A stretch of DNA of 64,000 nucleotides, taken from contig CP091723.1 in the NCBI GenBank assembly GCA_022009775.1, positions 744,001-808,000 of the forward strand, given 5' to 3'. The notes beneath the pieces are model-generated. The model saw nothing but the letters and a program-made list of their open reading frames with translations. It searched no databases and was not told where the DNA came from. This document shows positions 19,699-29,852 of the stretch, piece by piece (the first letter of the stretch is position 1; each line of letters starts with the position of its first letter). A program made the translations under genes and the position numbers. This DNA is from Christensenella sp. (GTDB taxonomy: Bacteria; Bacillota; Clostridia; Christensenellales; CAG-917).

Positions 19699-20352
19699 CT
19701 ACTCTTCCGCCGCTTGATCTTGTTTGGCAGGGGCGGCCTTCTTGTCTTTTGGTTTTCTGAACACGACGAATTTCTGCCACATAAATTCAAGCGCGAAGTT
19801 TATCGCCATAACCGACGCTTCTGCGATTATGCCTGCGCAGTCAATGCTGATATGTTGTCCGAGCAAAGATTTTATCGTGTGCACGTACCAGGTCTGGAAA
19901 GGATAGAACGGCACGTAAAATAAGAATGCGAGTATCATTGCACGCGGAACGTTGCCGGCGTCTTTGAAAGTGAATTTGCGGTTGAACGTGAAATTCCAGA
20001 GTATCGAAGCACAAAGCGCAACCGTAGTCGCAATGAACGTGCCGAGCGGCATATCTTCCACGATGAAGTGAATGTTGCCCATATCTTTCGGCAAAACCGC
20101 TTGCAGAATCGTGAACAAAACGATTTGTATGATGCCTGCACTCGCCGCACAAAGCGCGTATTTGATGAACTGCATCACGCCTTTTCTCTTCTCTTTCTTT
20201 GCAAGTGCCGCCGCGTGCTTCACGCTGTAATCGTAAAGTATACCTTGCGACGAGACTTCTTGCTCGGATTGCTCTTTCTCAACGTTTTCGTCCGTCGTTT
20301 CGACGGATAAGATCGCGTCGTTTTCTATATTGTCGTTCCTGTTGTCGCTCAT
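19699..20352 (-). CDS. GtrA-like membrane protein
   Basis: A 217-residue protein with an acidic cytoplasmic N-terminus of about 60 residues, then four hydrophobic helices of the GtrA family, thought to help move lipid-linked sugars across the membrane. Family marks are KYALCAASAGIIQIVLF in helix 1, the loop motif WNFTFNRKFTFKD and the last helix INFALEFMWQKFVVFR. The C-terminus is Lys/Ala-rich. No glycosyltransferase neighbour is present, so the sugar system is unknown. Start ATG at 20352 with AGGAGAATCTT upstream. It is divergent from gerAA, with about 140 bases between. Confidence 0.85.
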   Translation of the reverse strand: MSDNRNDNIENDAILSVETTDENVEKEQSEQEVSSQGILYDYSVKHAAALAKKEKRKGVMQFIKYALCAASAGIIQIVLFTILQAVLPKDMGNIHFIVEDMPLGTFIATTVALCASILWNFTFNRKFTFKDAGNVPRAMILAFLFYVPFYPFQTWYVHTIKSLLGQHISIDCAGIIAEASVMAINFALEFMWQKFVVFRKPKDKKAAPAKQDQAAEE

Positions 20353-20493
20353 AAGATTCTCCTATTTTTATAAGATAATTTTAACATAAGTATTTTCATT
20401 GTCAAGACGGGAAATGACGATTTGATTCCATAGAAACGACTAAAAAATAATCAAAATTGTTTTACTGCCGCGGTTTTGGGCAATAATGCGTGC

Positions 20494-21920
20494 GTGAATA
20501 TCGAAGCACTTACAAAAAGGCTCAATATCTCGTTTTCTCAAAGCGACGACTTCAAGTGTCGTCCTTTGCGCGTCGGCGACAAAAATTGTCTTTTGCCTAT
20601 CTTGACGGCAATATCGACAAAGTGCTTTTCGAGCAGGACGTCGTGAGACCTTTGAAAAATGCCGAAAGGCTTTCTTCTCCGTATCTCGAAACTTTGCAGA
20701 ACACGGTTGCGTACAGCGACGAGATTAAGGTCGTGCCGATTGAAAACGCTCCCGGTGAAATCGCACTTTGCGACATAGCGTTTTTCATCGAAGAAGACGA
20801 CAACGCCTATATTTTCTCACTCCGAAAACCGAGCACGCGTGCAATCGGAGAACCGCCGACTTCGAGCGTTATGAAAGGTCCGCGCGAAGGCTTTGTGGAA
20901 GAAATAAAGACAAACACGTCGATGATACGCCGCCGCATAAAATCTCCCGATCTTGTGATGAAAAGTTTTCAGGTGGGCAGATACTCCGCAACCACGGTGG
21001 CAGTGATGTACGTGCACGGAATAGCAGACGAAAACGTCGTTAAAACGATTTGCGAAAAAATAAGAAAAATCGACGTTGACGGCGTTGTGGACAGCGCGTA
21101 CGTTCTGTCTTTTATACAAACTCGCAAAAACTCGTTCTTTCTGCAAGCAGGCACGAGCGAAAAACCCGATGTCGTCAGCGCAAAACTTCTCGAAGGGCGC
21201 ATCGCAATCGTCGTTGACGGCTCGCCTATCGTGGTGACGTTACCCTATCTCGTTTTTGAAGACGTGCAGGACGGCTACGATTATTACTCGGGAGACTGGC
21301 GCGCCTCGATGATTCGCGTGTTCCGATTTTTAGGCGCAATGTTGACGATATTTTTGCCGGGCGTATACATCGCTCTTCAAACCTATCACTTTCAACTTCT
21401 GCCGCTCAAATTTCTTATGACGCTGATGTCTGCAACGACAAACATACCCTTTCCGCCCGCAATAGAAATGCTTCTTGTGATGACGCTCTTCGAGATACTC
21501 AATCAGGCGTCCATACGCATGCCGAGATACTTCGGGATTTCTCTGTCCGTCGTAGGAGCAATCGTGCTCGGAGACACTGCGGTGAAAGCGGGGCTTATCT
21601 CGTCTCCGTCGGTGCTTGTCGTTGCACTGTCCGCGATAGGAATTTTTTGCGTGCCCGACCAAGTCGGCGCAATGAGCATACTAAGATTTTTGTTTCTTTG
21701 CATAAGTGCGGTTATGGGATTTGTCGGCATAATCATACTCGCTCTCGTCATCATCGCATACCTTGCATCCCTTGACAATTTCGGTACGCCTTACCTTGCT
21801 CCGTACGCACCGAGAATATCTCCCGACCTTCAGGACGGGCTTATGAAAGCGGACTCGTCAAGCATGGAACTGCGCCCCTATTCTATCCCGACGGCAAACC
21901 GTCGAAGAATAAGAAAATAA
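20494..21920 (+). CDS. GerA-type germinant receptor, A subunit, frameshifted
   Basis: Spore inner-membrane germinant receptor A subunit (GerAA/GerKA family), about 475 residues. The N-terminal soluble domain starts MNIEALTKRLNISFSQSDDF from a GTG at 20494. A five-A run (20581-20585) is one A short, after which the frame continues LSFAYLDGNIDKVLFEQD. Family motifs include PSTRAIGEPPTSSVMKGPRE, RRRIKSPDLVMKSFQVG and the membrane part FLPGVYIALQTYH, PFPPAIEMLLVM, QASIRMPRYFG and VGAIVLGDTAVKAG. The C-terminal helices end in a polar tail. First gene of a gerA-B-C operon, probably forespore-expressed by analogy with the family. Confidence 0.92.
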
Positions 21921-21939
21921 CACAAAACGGTGTTGAACA

Positions 21940-23164
21940 ATGCAAAATATCACTATAAAACATAGATTGCGCAAAAGTTTGCCAAAAAACAATATCTACA
22001 ATTCACAAGCAGCAGCTATCGTCGTAGCCGTCGGATTTGCGTTCAAACTGTCCGCCGCACCCGGCATTATCTGCGAGAGTTACGGCTCTTCGACGCTGTG
22101 GTTGTATCTTCTCTTTACGGCGGTCGAATTTCTGATAGCGGCACTGTCTTTTGCGTTTTCGAGAATGAACGGAGACGGAATGCTCGTTGCCGTAAACTGC
22201 AAATTTTACAAAACGTGCTGCCTTCTGTCGTCAATGTGGCTGACGATGAAAATCGTGTTTTATTTCTGCTACTGTATGAGTTATCTCACCCACGAACTTT
22301 TCACGGGGACGCAACCGTTTCTCATATACGTTTTATTCCTTTTGCCCGTAGTTTATCTTGGGTTAAAAGGTACGAGATCCATTGCCCGAACCGCAGAATT
22401 GTTTGCCGCGCTTGCGGTTTTTTCGATAGTCGCAAATCTTGCTTTTCTAGACATGAATATGGATATAGGTCGCAATCTCCCGATTTTTTCTATGCCGCCG
22501 AGCGAGTTCTTTTCAAAAGCACCGCATTTCGGGCTGTGGCTCGGAGATATGTTTCCGTTTGCATTCATAAAAATACGCAACAAGAAAATGCCGTATATCA
22601 CAACTACCGCTGTATGCATATGGACGCTTGTCAACGTCATAGTCATGCTTGGCATCGCGCTATACGGAAACGCATTGAAAATGGTGGCGGACCTTCTTAT
22701 CCACATTGCAAGTTTCAACCAACTCTCTCTCGAAATAGGCAGAATGGAATGGACGAACCTGTTTATAATAATCGCAATTTCCATAATCTCGATGGCATTT
22801 TTATACGACGGTGCATACAAGACTTTCGAGCGTGCGACGGGCAGTGCGACTTTAAGCAAAATTCTGTGCCCCGTTGCCGTTCTCGTCACCGCACTAACCG
22901 TCACTTCGGCTCAAACCGTGACCGACTTTGCTCTCGGCATTTTCGGCTATGTCCTTTTCGGCATAGCGATTGCTCTGCCTTCGTTTCTGGTGCTTGCCGC
23001 CACCGTGAAAAAAGAAAAAATACCGTCATATATTCGCTTGTCTAGACGACGAATACACCCCCGATCCGCAGATTGAGTCCGCAATGCCCGACAGCGAAAA
23101 CGACGGCAATCTGAAGCCTTTTTCAGCCGATACGCAAAGAGCGCAACAAGGGGGTGCGGAATGA
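21940..23164 (+). CDS. GerAB-type germinant receptor permease subunit, frameshifted near end
   Basis: About 407 residues of the APC-fold GerAB (endospore germination permease) family, with around ten hydrophobic helices. Family-like segments are FAFKLSAAPGIICESYG (helix 1), LPVVYLGLKGTRSIAR and FGLWLGDMFPFAFIK. Membrane location and ligand role are inferred from the family. A six-A run (23015-23020) is one too long; corrected, the tail is an acidic, polar stretch (DDEYTPDPQIESAMPD) that ends at a TGA overlapping the gerAC start as ATGA. Uncorrected, the frame ends at 23076. Confidence 0.88.
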
Positions 23165-24316
23165 AAAAAACTTGCCGTTTCTTCATACGTGGCACGCACT
23201 AAGTGGGCGGTCATTCTCATCATTGCGATAATACTTGTCGTTTTCGGCAGAACGGTTGAAACGCCGTCTCTGATAAAATCGGCAATCGTGCTTGGCATCG
23301 GCATAGACTTTGACGAGCAAACAAAAGAATTCGACGTGTCCGCACAATCAGTGCTTGTGGGAATTGCGGGCGGACAGGACGCGCAGGCAACCTATGCGAT
23401 GTACAACGCACAAGGCAAAACCATCGCGGACGCACTCGACAATATTTCGAGAAAAATGGGACTTATCGTGTCCCTTGCGCATTGCAACGTACTTTTCGTC
23501 TCCCCCGCCGTGCTTAAACTCGACCACCTGCAACTCATATATCCGCTTACGGGCATGTACGCTTTACCCGAACAGGCAATTCTCGTGTCGGGAAAACACG
23601 CCCCGAAAGAAATCATGGCACTGCGGCTCGGCACGACTCTTTCGTCGCCGTTCTTTTTGCAGCAGGCACTAACCAACGAAGAAGGCTCGGACGGCATGAT
23701 TCGCACCACCGTCAAAGACTTTGCCGCGCGGTCACTCTCGAGAAGCGAATCTAACGCCATACCTTATATCATCGCAACGAAAATGGAAAATCCGCCCATG
23801 ACCGAACAGGGCGGAGGCGGCGACACCTACGAAATGGACTTATCCCGCGCGCTTGTTTTCAATCACGAAAAGTTCAAAATCATCGAAGGTGAACCCTCAG
23901 AATTGCTCGCACTTTTTTCAAGCAGAGACATCGTCGGCACGCTCAATTACACGGCAGACGACGGCGGTTCTATGGAATTTAAGATTCTGGGCAAAAAAAT
24001 AAGAATCAAGGCGAAAGGAAAATCTATCTTTGCCGATATGGAATTGTCGGTTGACCTAAGCGACGTTCAACACGTAAACACGAACAAAGTGCTTTCAAGC
24101 GCGGACGAAATCGTCAAGCAATACGCAAATCTTCTTGCCAAACAATTTGAAAAACAGTTGACGGAACTGTTTGAAACGTCCAAGCAATGCGGCATCGACT
24201 TTCTAAATCTTCAAGACAAAGCCTATCAATCGGTGGGCAGAACGCTCCCCGAGAACTGCCTTGACGAGTTGAATTTCTTTGCAAAAGTGACCATAAAAGT
24301 GCAAGAAACCGCATAA
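23161..24316 (+). CDS. GerAC-type germinant receptor C subunit, frameshifted at start
   Basis: Ger(x)C family, about 385 residues, third gene of the receptor operon. The natural ATG at 23161 overlaps the gerAB stop. A seven-A run (23164-23170) is one A too long, so the open frame only resumes downstream; corrected, it begins MKKLAVSSYVARTKW followed by a hydrophobic helix. Family motifs: AIVLGIGIDFDE, AQATYAMYNAQGKTIADAL, HCNVLFVSPAV, LARKF-like C-terminal helices. Unusual: the family is normally a lipoprotein, but no lipobox Cys follows this helix, so it appears to be a plain membrane-anchored form. Confidence 0.87.
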
Positions 24317-24438
24317 GAGAAAATCTCGATGATTCTCATGCGTCGATTGCCTATATACGACGTGCGGCGCAATTGCGCGTGCCGAATCGCCTTACACCCA
24401 AATGAAGAGTTTCGGCATACAATGTTTCGGGGGTGAAT

Positions 24439-24741
24439 ATGGATTTTCTTCTCGACGACGAAACTATAAAAAAAATGAACGCGGAATACGGCAAGTTGCT
24501 CAAAAGCACGGCAAAAACATTGTCAACCGCAGACGATAGCGAAAATAAGACGAGTGGAACGAGCTCACGCGTATGCGCGGATTGCACGTGCGGGCGATAC
24601 ATAAGGTTTTTATTTCTTTACATCGTCGTGTTTTTGAGATATAATAGCGAGTATGGAACTCAGATTTATGACTCCCACGGAAGTGTGGGAAGGCTTCGAC
24701 CCGACGCAAGCGTCTTTGGAAGCGTCAATCATCTCTTCTAA
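24439..24741 (+). CDS. Uncertain small protein after the ger operon
   Basis: A possible gene with GGGGGTGAAT before ATG. The first 55 residues are polar (MDFLLDDETIKKMNAEYGK, then Ser/Thr-rich) and reach VCADCTCG. As written it runs 89 bases into the next gene and through that gene's promoter, which is unlikely. If the GGG at about 24590-24592 were GG, it would stop at CGDT just before the promoter. Given the many homopolymer errors here, a protein of about 52 residues with a CxxCxC end is plausible but unproven. Confidence 0.35.
   Translation: MDFLLDDETIKKMNAEYGKLLKSTAKTLSTADDSENKTSGTSSRVCADCTCGRYIRFLFLYIVVFLRYNSEYGTQIYDSHGSVGRLRPDASVFGSVNHLF
24617..24645 (+). promoter_or_regulatory. Promoter placing the start codon at +1
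   Basis: TTTACA (24617-24622), a 17-base spacer and TATAAT (24640-24645). The ATG at 24653 lies where transcription should begin; no ribosome binding site can fit. Confidence 0.55.
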
Positions 24742-26314
24742 GACGACGGACAATTTTGCAAGCACTCGCCAAATCTTCACCGCAGACACGGCAAAAGACG
24801 GAAGAGTGCGTGCGTGTCTCGACATATATTGCGACGCGCGTTGGCAGGATGAACGCCCTGCCATTCTCATATTGCCGTCTTTTGAAAATCACGACTCGCT
24901 GCTTGCAATCAAAGATTTTGTGGAAGAAGGCTACGTCGTTGGCGTTCTCGATTATTGCGGAACGTTGGAAGAATCGCAAACGACTTTTCCGCAAAGCCTT
25001 TCGTATGCAAAACTTCCCGACTGCAAAAACCGTCTCGACGCAATCGAAACCGACGCACGCAATACGCCGTGGTTTGTGTGGTCGAAAATCGCAAGAAGAG
25101 CCATAAGTCTTCTCAACGAACAACCCATCGTGCAGAAAAACCGCATAGGCGTGCTGGGCTTCGGCATAGGCTCGCAACTGTCGTGGCTTGTTGCAGGCAC
25201 GGACAACAGAGTGTCCGCTCTCGTGGCAATCAACGGCGGCGGATACCGCTGGGCAAGCGAAAATCCGCGTTTTTCAAGCACGGATATTCCGCAAGGCGAT
25301 GAGCAACTTGCCTATTCCACCGGCGTCGGCGCAGAAACCTACGCCATGTTTGTCACTTGCCCGACGCTTATAATCACGACGCGCGATTCGCTTCTTTGCG
25401 ACGTAGACAGAGCCGCCGATATGTACGACCTTGTCAAATCAGCGGTCAAGCAAATGATAGTGTCCGTCTCTTGTGGCATACAAATCACACAAAAGACCTA
25501 TCGTGCACTTCTTTTGTGGCTCAGAAACAATCTTGCTCAGGACGCAGGCGAACAGATTGTGCCGGGCATAAGATTCGAGACTACCGACGGAAGACTGTAC
25601 GTGAGACTTACCACCGCACATAAGGCGTCAAAACGCACTTTGTACGTCAGTTACGGCGAACTTGTAAGCAAGGAAAGATACTATCAACCGATTGCGGTTC
25701 AACAAAAAGTCGGTGAACACGAATATATCTGCGACGTGCCCGTTTACGATGCGGACGAGCCTATCGTTGCGTATGCGACGTTTGAATATCCCAACGGCAA
25801 CGTCACTTCGACGAGAGTCGTTTGTGCCGTTCCGTCAAAACACGGCGTCGAGAACGTCGAAACCACTCCGCGCGGAACGAACATCATATACGATTCGAGC
25901 ATGGGACTCGGCTCTTTCATCGCAAAAACCGACGCAACCATCCTCGACGAAGACGTGATCACACTTGAAAAAGGTCCTTTCGGCATTGACGGAATCACCG
26001 CAAAGAAAGGCAATCTGACGCTTATTCGCAGTCTTTTCGAGATGCGCTCGCTATCCCGTCTGGCGGCGTTGCACGTGGACGCTTTTGCAAAAGACGAATG
26101 CGAATTGTATCTCTCGGTATTCTCGTATCCCGAACTCAAAAAATACACCGCTCATACACACCTGAAAGGCGGAGAATTTTGGCAAAAACTGCTCTTTGAA
26201 TGCACCGATTTCAAGAGCGAAGAAGGAAGAACGTTGTCAACGTTCGCAAACGTGAAAATGATTGAACTGGTCAACATCGAAGGCGTTGCGTTCAACAACT
26301 TTTTGTGGATATAA
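24653..26314 (+). CDS. Alpha/beta-hydrolase-fold protein, probably not catalytic
   Basis: A 553-residue protein. Residues about 60-300 look like an alpha/beta-hydrolase of the acetyl-xylan-esterase / X-Pro-peptidase type: PAILILPSFENHDS, VVGVLDYCGT, RIGVLGFGIGSQLSWLVAG, then CPTLIITTRDSLLCDVDRA. The nucleophile elbow, normally GxSxG, reads GFGIG, so the catalytic Ser is missing. The C-terminal 250 residues form a beta-rich region (EPIVAYATFEYPNGNVTST) with a carbohydrate-binding look. No signal peptide. The mRNA seems leaderless. Role unknown; it could be a binding or scaffolding protein. Confidence 0.75.
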   Translation: MELRFMTPTEVWEGFDPTQASLEASIISSKTTDNFASTRQIFTADTAKDGRVRACLDIYCDARWQDERPAILILPSFENHDSLLAIKDFVEEGYVVGVLDYCGTLEESQTTFPQSLSYAKLPDCKNRLDAIETDARNTPWFVWSKIARRAISLLNEQPIVQKNRIGVLGFGIGSQLSWLVAGTDNRVSALVAINGGGYRWASENPRFSSTDIPQGDEQLAYSTGVGAETYAMFVTCPTLIITTRDSLLCDVDRAADMYDLVKSAVKQMIVSVSCGIQITQKTYRALLLWLRNNLAQDAGEQIVPGIRFETTDGRLYVRLTTAHKASKRTLYVSYGELVSKERYYQPIAVQQKVGEHEYICDVPVYDADEPIVAYATFEYPNGNVTSTRVVCAVPSKHGVENVETTPRGTNIIYDSSMGLGSFIAKTDATILDEDVITLEKGPFGIDGITAKKGNLTLIRSLFEMRSLSRLAALHVDAFAKDECELYLSVFSYPELKKYTAHTHLKGGEFWQKLLFECTDFKSEEGRTLSTFANVKMIELVNIEGVAFNNFLWI

Positions 26315-26348
26315 GAAACTTTCACACAAAAGAACAATATAATTTGGC

Positions 26349-26951
26349 ATGGAAGAACTGGAATTCAACGAAATAGCACCCGACGTGGACAAACAAATCA
26401 AAAAGAAACGGATAATGGTTTCCGTCGTTTGCGTGTTGCTCGTCGTGATACTCGCTGTGGCAACTGGGCTGTTGCTCAAACAATACGTCTTCGCTTCGTT
26501 TATCGTAGACGGTACTTCGATGTACCCCACTCTTGACGGCGGCAACGGAAACAAATTCGACAATCAACGCACCAATGGCGAAGTGCTGTATCTCGACAAA
26601 GTTGCAAAAATATCACGCGGAGATATAGTGGTTTTCAACACGGAAAAAGCTCACGAAAACACGGTGAGTACGCTAGTTAAACGCGTCATAGCCGTCGGCG
26701 GTGACCACCTGCAAATCAAAGACTGTGTCGTATACGTCAATGATCGACAACTCGACGAGCCGTACATCACTCCGATGACCAAGGGACAGGATATAGACAT
26801 CTATATCCCCGACGGAAAAATATTCTGCATGGGCGACAACAGAGACGTCTCTCTCGATTCGAGAGTTTTCGGACCTGTAAGTCTTGACGACGTCGTAGGC
26901 AAATGCTTTCTTATAAAGGGGCTTGACGGAAAACTCCGCAAACCGCAATAA
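26349..26951 (+). CDS. lepB: Signal peptidase I
   Basis: Removes signal peptides from exported proteins, 200 residues. A cytoplasmic N-terminus of about 22 residues precedes one membrane helix (VVCVLLVVILAVATGLLL). The catalytic Ser is in SFIVDGTSMYPTL, the catalytic Lys in VKRVIAVGGDHLQI, and the box GDNRDVSLDSRVFGPV closes the active site. TATAAT ends only five bases before the ATG, with no Shine-Dalgarno, so translation is probably leaderless. A strong terminator follows. Confidence 0.95.
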   Translation: MEELEFNEIAPDVDKQIKKKRIMVSVVCVLLVVILAVATGLLLKQYVFASFIVDGTSMYPTLDGGNGNKFDNQRTNGEVLYLDKVAKISRGDIVVFNTEKAHENTVSTLVKRVIAVGGDHLQIKDCVVYVNDRQLDEPYITPMTKGQDIDIYIPDGKIFCMGDNRDVSLDSRVFGPVSLDDVVGKCFLIKGLDGKLRKPQ

Positions 26952-26990
26952 AAAATCGATTTCTACACTTTAACTACTAAAAACGATACG

Positions 26991-27026
26991 ATAAAACTTT
27001 TGTTTGTGCAAAAGTTTTATTTTTTA
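26991..27026 (+). terminator. Terminator of lepB
   Basis: ATAAAACTTTTG / CAAAAGTTTTAT with a four-base loop and T-rich tail. Confidence 0.85.
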
Positions 27027-27182
27027 TATCAAGCCGTTTTTGCAAAATCAAATGCTATTTGCATCGTAAACCGACGCTCCGAAAATGTCGGATAATAACA
27101 AACTCGATAATAACAAACATCGCTCTGCACTTTCGTGCAAAGCGACACCTGCTCCCGCCCTTCCGCCCTTATTGTACGAATA

Positions 27183-27893
27183 TTATTTTTCTTCCACGTA
27201 GTGAATATAGTCGATGCTGCGAAGTGCTTCGATTATCTCATCGTGGGTTTTATACTTTTTGAGTTCATTGCTTTCGATGGTGAGTTTTAGCGAATACACG
27301 CTAAGGCCGGAATTGATAAACGCAGAGTTCATTTCAACGTCGTCGATGCGCATGCCGAGTTCTCTGAGCGTGGTCATAAATTGCGGCAAATCGTTGCGTG
27401 ATTTGAGTTCGAGATGTAGTTCGAAGTGATCGGAACGCTGTTTGAGTTTCTTTTCGAGCGTCGGAAACGCCTGCAATATCACAACGTACACAGCCGCAAG
27501 AATGAGTGCGCAAGTGTAAAGTCCCGCACCGAAAAGCAATCCGAAAATCGCGCAAGTCCAAAGCCATGCCGACGTGGTGAGACCTTTGATTTGGTTCTTC
27601 GCACTGAAAAGAATCGAATTGCCGCTGAGCATTGCCGTGCCTATCAGCGCACCCGCCGAGCAGACGGGTACGGTCAAAGACAAAGACCTATCTATAATCA
27701 TGCACGACGTTGACGCAAGCGACAACAATATAAACGTTTTAAGTCCTGCAGTGTGACCTTTCGTCGAGCGTTCGCTTCCCACGTAAAACGCAAACAACAG
27801 CGGCACTAAGACTCTGAGCAATATGGAATAAACCGTGACGTTCCACGACCATTCCCCCATAACTTTTGCAAGCGGATCGATATAATTAATCAT
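27183..27893 (-). CDS. MgtC/SapB family membrane protein
   Basis: A 236-residue MgtC/SapB family protein, linked in other bacteria to magnesium limitation and ATP-synthase control. Helices cover about residues 18-140 (RVLVPLLFAFYVGSERSTKG, GALIGTAMLSGN, LWTCAIFGLLFGAGLY), followed by a soluble ACT-like C-terminal domain ending YIHYVEEK. The longer upstream open frame belongs to repeat copy D. I chose the ATG at 27893 because AGGAGATAAAATA lies directly before it. Metal specificity is not visible. Confidence 0.88.
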   Translation of the reverse strand: MINYIDPLAKVMGEWSWNVTVYSILLRVLVPLLFAFYVGSERSTKGHTAGLKTFILLSLASTSCMIIDRSLSLTVPVCSAGALIGTAMLSGNSILFSAKNQIKGLTTSAWLWTCAIFGLLFGAGLYTCALILAAVYVVILQAFPTLEKKLKQRSDHFELHLELKSRNDLPQFMTTLRELGMRIDDVEMNSAFINSGLSVYSLKLTIESNELKKYKTHDEIIEALRSIDYIHYVEEK

Positions 27894-27944
27894 TATTTTA
27901 TCTCCTATTTTTTTATTTGAAAGAGTTTCTCTCTTCTTACTCTT

Positions 27945-28300
27945 TAATACAACATTACCCCTTCCCTTCGGGCTTGTCCGACTGCGGCGTTTGCGTGGCA
28001 ATCCGCCTTGTTCGCTTTGGCTACAATCCGTCCGCTGGACGAATTGCTTAACGCGTCGCGCCCCTACTTCTCGAACATAGTGCTTACTCTTTTTAGCCAC
28101 ACATCGCTAGAAGAGGGGAAGTCGGCACTCGCATAGATAGTTATCGCCCCTTTGTTATGCCACCACGCTTTGTGCGCCAGGCAGTAGCCAACAACACGGC
28201 GCAGTCGCTCGTACTTATCGTCTTGCTCGGCGCTTATTTGCTCGCCGCCGTTGCGGCTCGAAGTTCCGTCTTTGAAGTCACACATACCGTTTCCCTTCAA
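27945..28300 (+). repeat. Dispersed modular repeat, copy D
   Basis: Plus orientation with CCCCTTCCCTTCGGGC, CCTACTTCTCGAACATAG and GAAGTCGGCACTCGCATAG. An extra block of about 80 bases interrupts the core between CGGGCTT and CCCCTACTTC. It ends in GTCTTTGAAGTCACACATACC. Confidence 0.72.
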
Positions 28301-28306
28301 AACCGT

Positions 28307-29706
28307 TTATCGTCTTTTTTGACGAGAGTTGAGAACGTAGTATTCTTCGGCGGCTTCGTCGTAGGCTTTTTCGTCTTCGCTCTCCTTGCTTTCGGGGATG
28401 CGAGTGCGGATTTCGTTGATTTTGTCTATCAGCACTTCGACGTTGCTCTTTTGCGCCGCGCCTTCGATTTGTTCGTCGGGCACGACCACGTCTATATCCT
28501 TCGAGTACGACTTTGACAAATACAGCGACAGTTTCGCGCAGGCAGGACCTATAAGTTCGTACAGCACGCTTGACGCAAGAATTATCGTCTCCATAGCACT
28601 GCCCGTCTCCCCGCCTATCGTTCTTGCGGCGAGTGCGGCAAGTCCTATCGCGACGCCCGCTTGCGGTATGAGCGCAAGCCCAAGCCAGTTGCGCACTTTT
28701 TTATCCTTTCTGACGACAAGACATCCTAAAAACGCTCCGCCGTACTTGCCGAGAATACGCACGAAGAAATACACCACGCCGATGACAAGCAAAGACGTTC
28801 CGCCTATACTGTCCGTGCTGACGAGTGCGCCCAAGTCGAAATTGACGCCCGAGCGCACGAAGAACAACAGAAGAATGGGCGGTGTGAAATAGTTGAGTTG
28901 TTTGAAGAGTTTGTCGTCTCCCGACGCATTGCGATACACCGTGCCCATTGCCATACAACCGAGAAGCGGAGATACGTCCATAAAAGTGCAGATGCCGCAG
29001 AACGTAAATATAATCGCAACCGCAATGATAAGGCGATTGTCGGACGAATGATTTGAAATGAGCAGTTTCAATATAAAACCGAGCACTCCGCCCACAACGA
29101 ACGCAACAAGATTGTATACTATCGGCAAAAGGATATTCTTTGCCGTGATTTGTCCCGAAAGAGACGCCGTTGCAACCGCAATGGCAACCGAAAACGCGAC
29201 AAGTCCGACTACGTCGTCAAGTGCCACGACTTGCAAAAGCGTATCCACGAAATCGCCGTGCGCGCCCGTCTGTCGTATGGTCATCATCGTCGAAGCAGGC
29301 GCGGTGGCAGCTGCAAGCGACGCAAGCACGATTGAGAACGCAAGACTCATTTTCAATGCGAAATACATGACGAAAAACACGAGAATAGAAGCAAGCAACG
29401 CTTCGAAAACCGTGATGACGATGTTTTTGCCGCCGTTTTTTTGAGAGTGGAAAGTTTGAAAAACTCTCCCGTGCTGAACGCTATAAACGCGAGCGCGATA
29501 TCTGCGAGAAAACTCATTCCCTGCACGACGCCCGTCGGAATGATTTTAAGACAATACGGTCCGATGATAATGCCTGCGACAATATAGCCCGTGACGTTTG
29601 GCAATTTTAGCATCTTCGTCACGCGCGACATCAAGTATCCCGCAAGAAGCATAACCGCAATAGCAACTATAACCTGAGACACGCTCGGCAGATTTTCTAA
29701 CAACAT
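28307..29706 (-). CDS. CPA2-type cation/proton antiporter, frameshifted
   Basis: A monovalent cation:proton antiporter of the CPA2 (KefB/NapA-like) family, about 467 residues with around twelve helices. Seen: LPNVTGYIVAGIIIGPYCL in the N-terminal part, AATAPASTMMTIRQTGAHG and VVALDDVVGLVAFS (the ion-binding Asp-Asp pair), and LLLFFVRSGVNFDLGAL. The cytoplasmic tail is acidic. A seven-T run (29436-29442) lacks one base; adding it joins LKKNGGKNIVITVFEALLAS. The start at 29706 has GGGGATAAT upstream. Divergent from a LysR gene that probably controls it. Confidence 0.9.
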
Positions 29707-29797
29707 ATTATCCCCTACTTTTTGCACGAATTTTTACAAAATCGCGCTTGGCTCTTGAACGTTTTATGCCGATATGTTATGATTGTATCAACATAAA

Positions 29798-29833
29798 GTC
29801 AAATTATGTTTATTTATAAGTTGATAATTTGAC
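29798..29833. promoter_or_regulatory. Inverted repeat between antiporter and LysR genes
   Basis: Perfect nine-base arms GTCAAATTA (29798-29806) and TAATTTGAC (29825-29833) in a 146-base divergent intergenic region. Position and symmetry fit a LysR operator; the binding itself is inferred. Confidence 0.5.
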
Positions 29834-29852
29834 ATTATAAGGAGATTTTATT

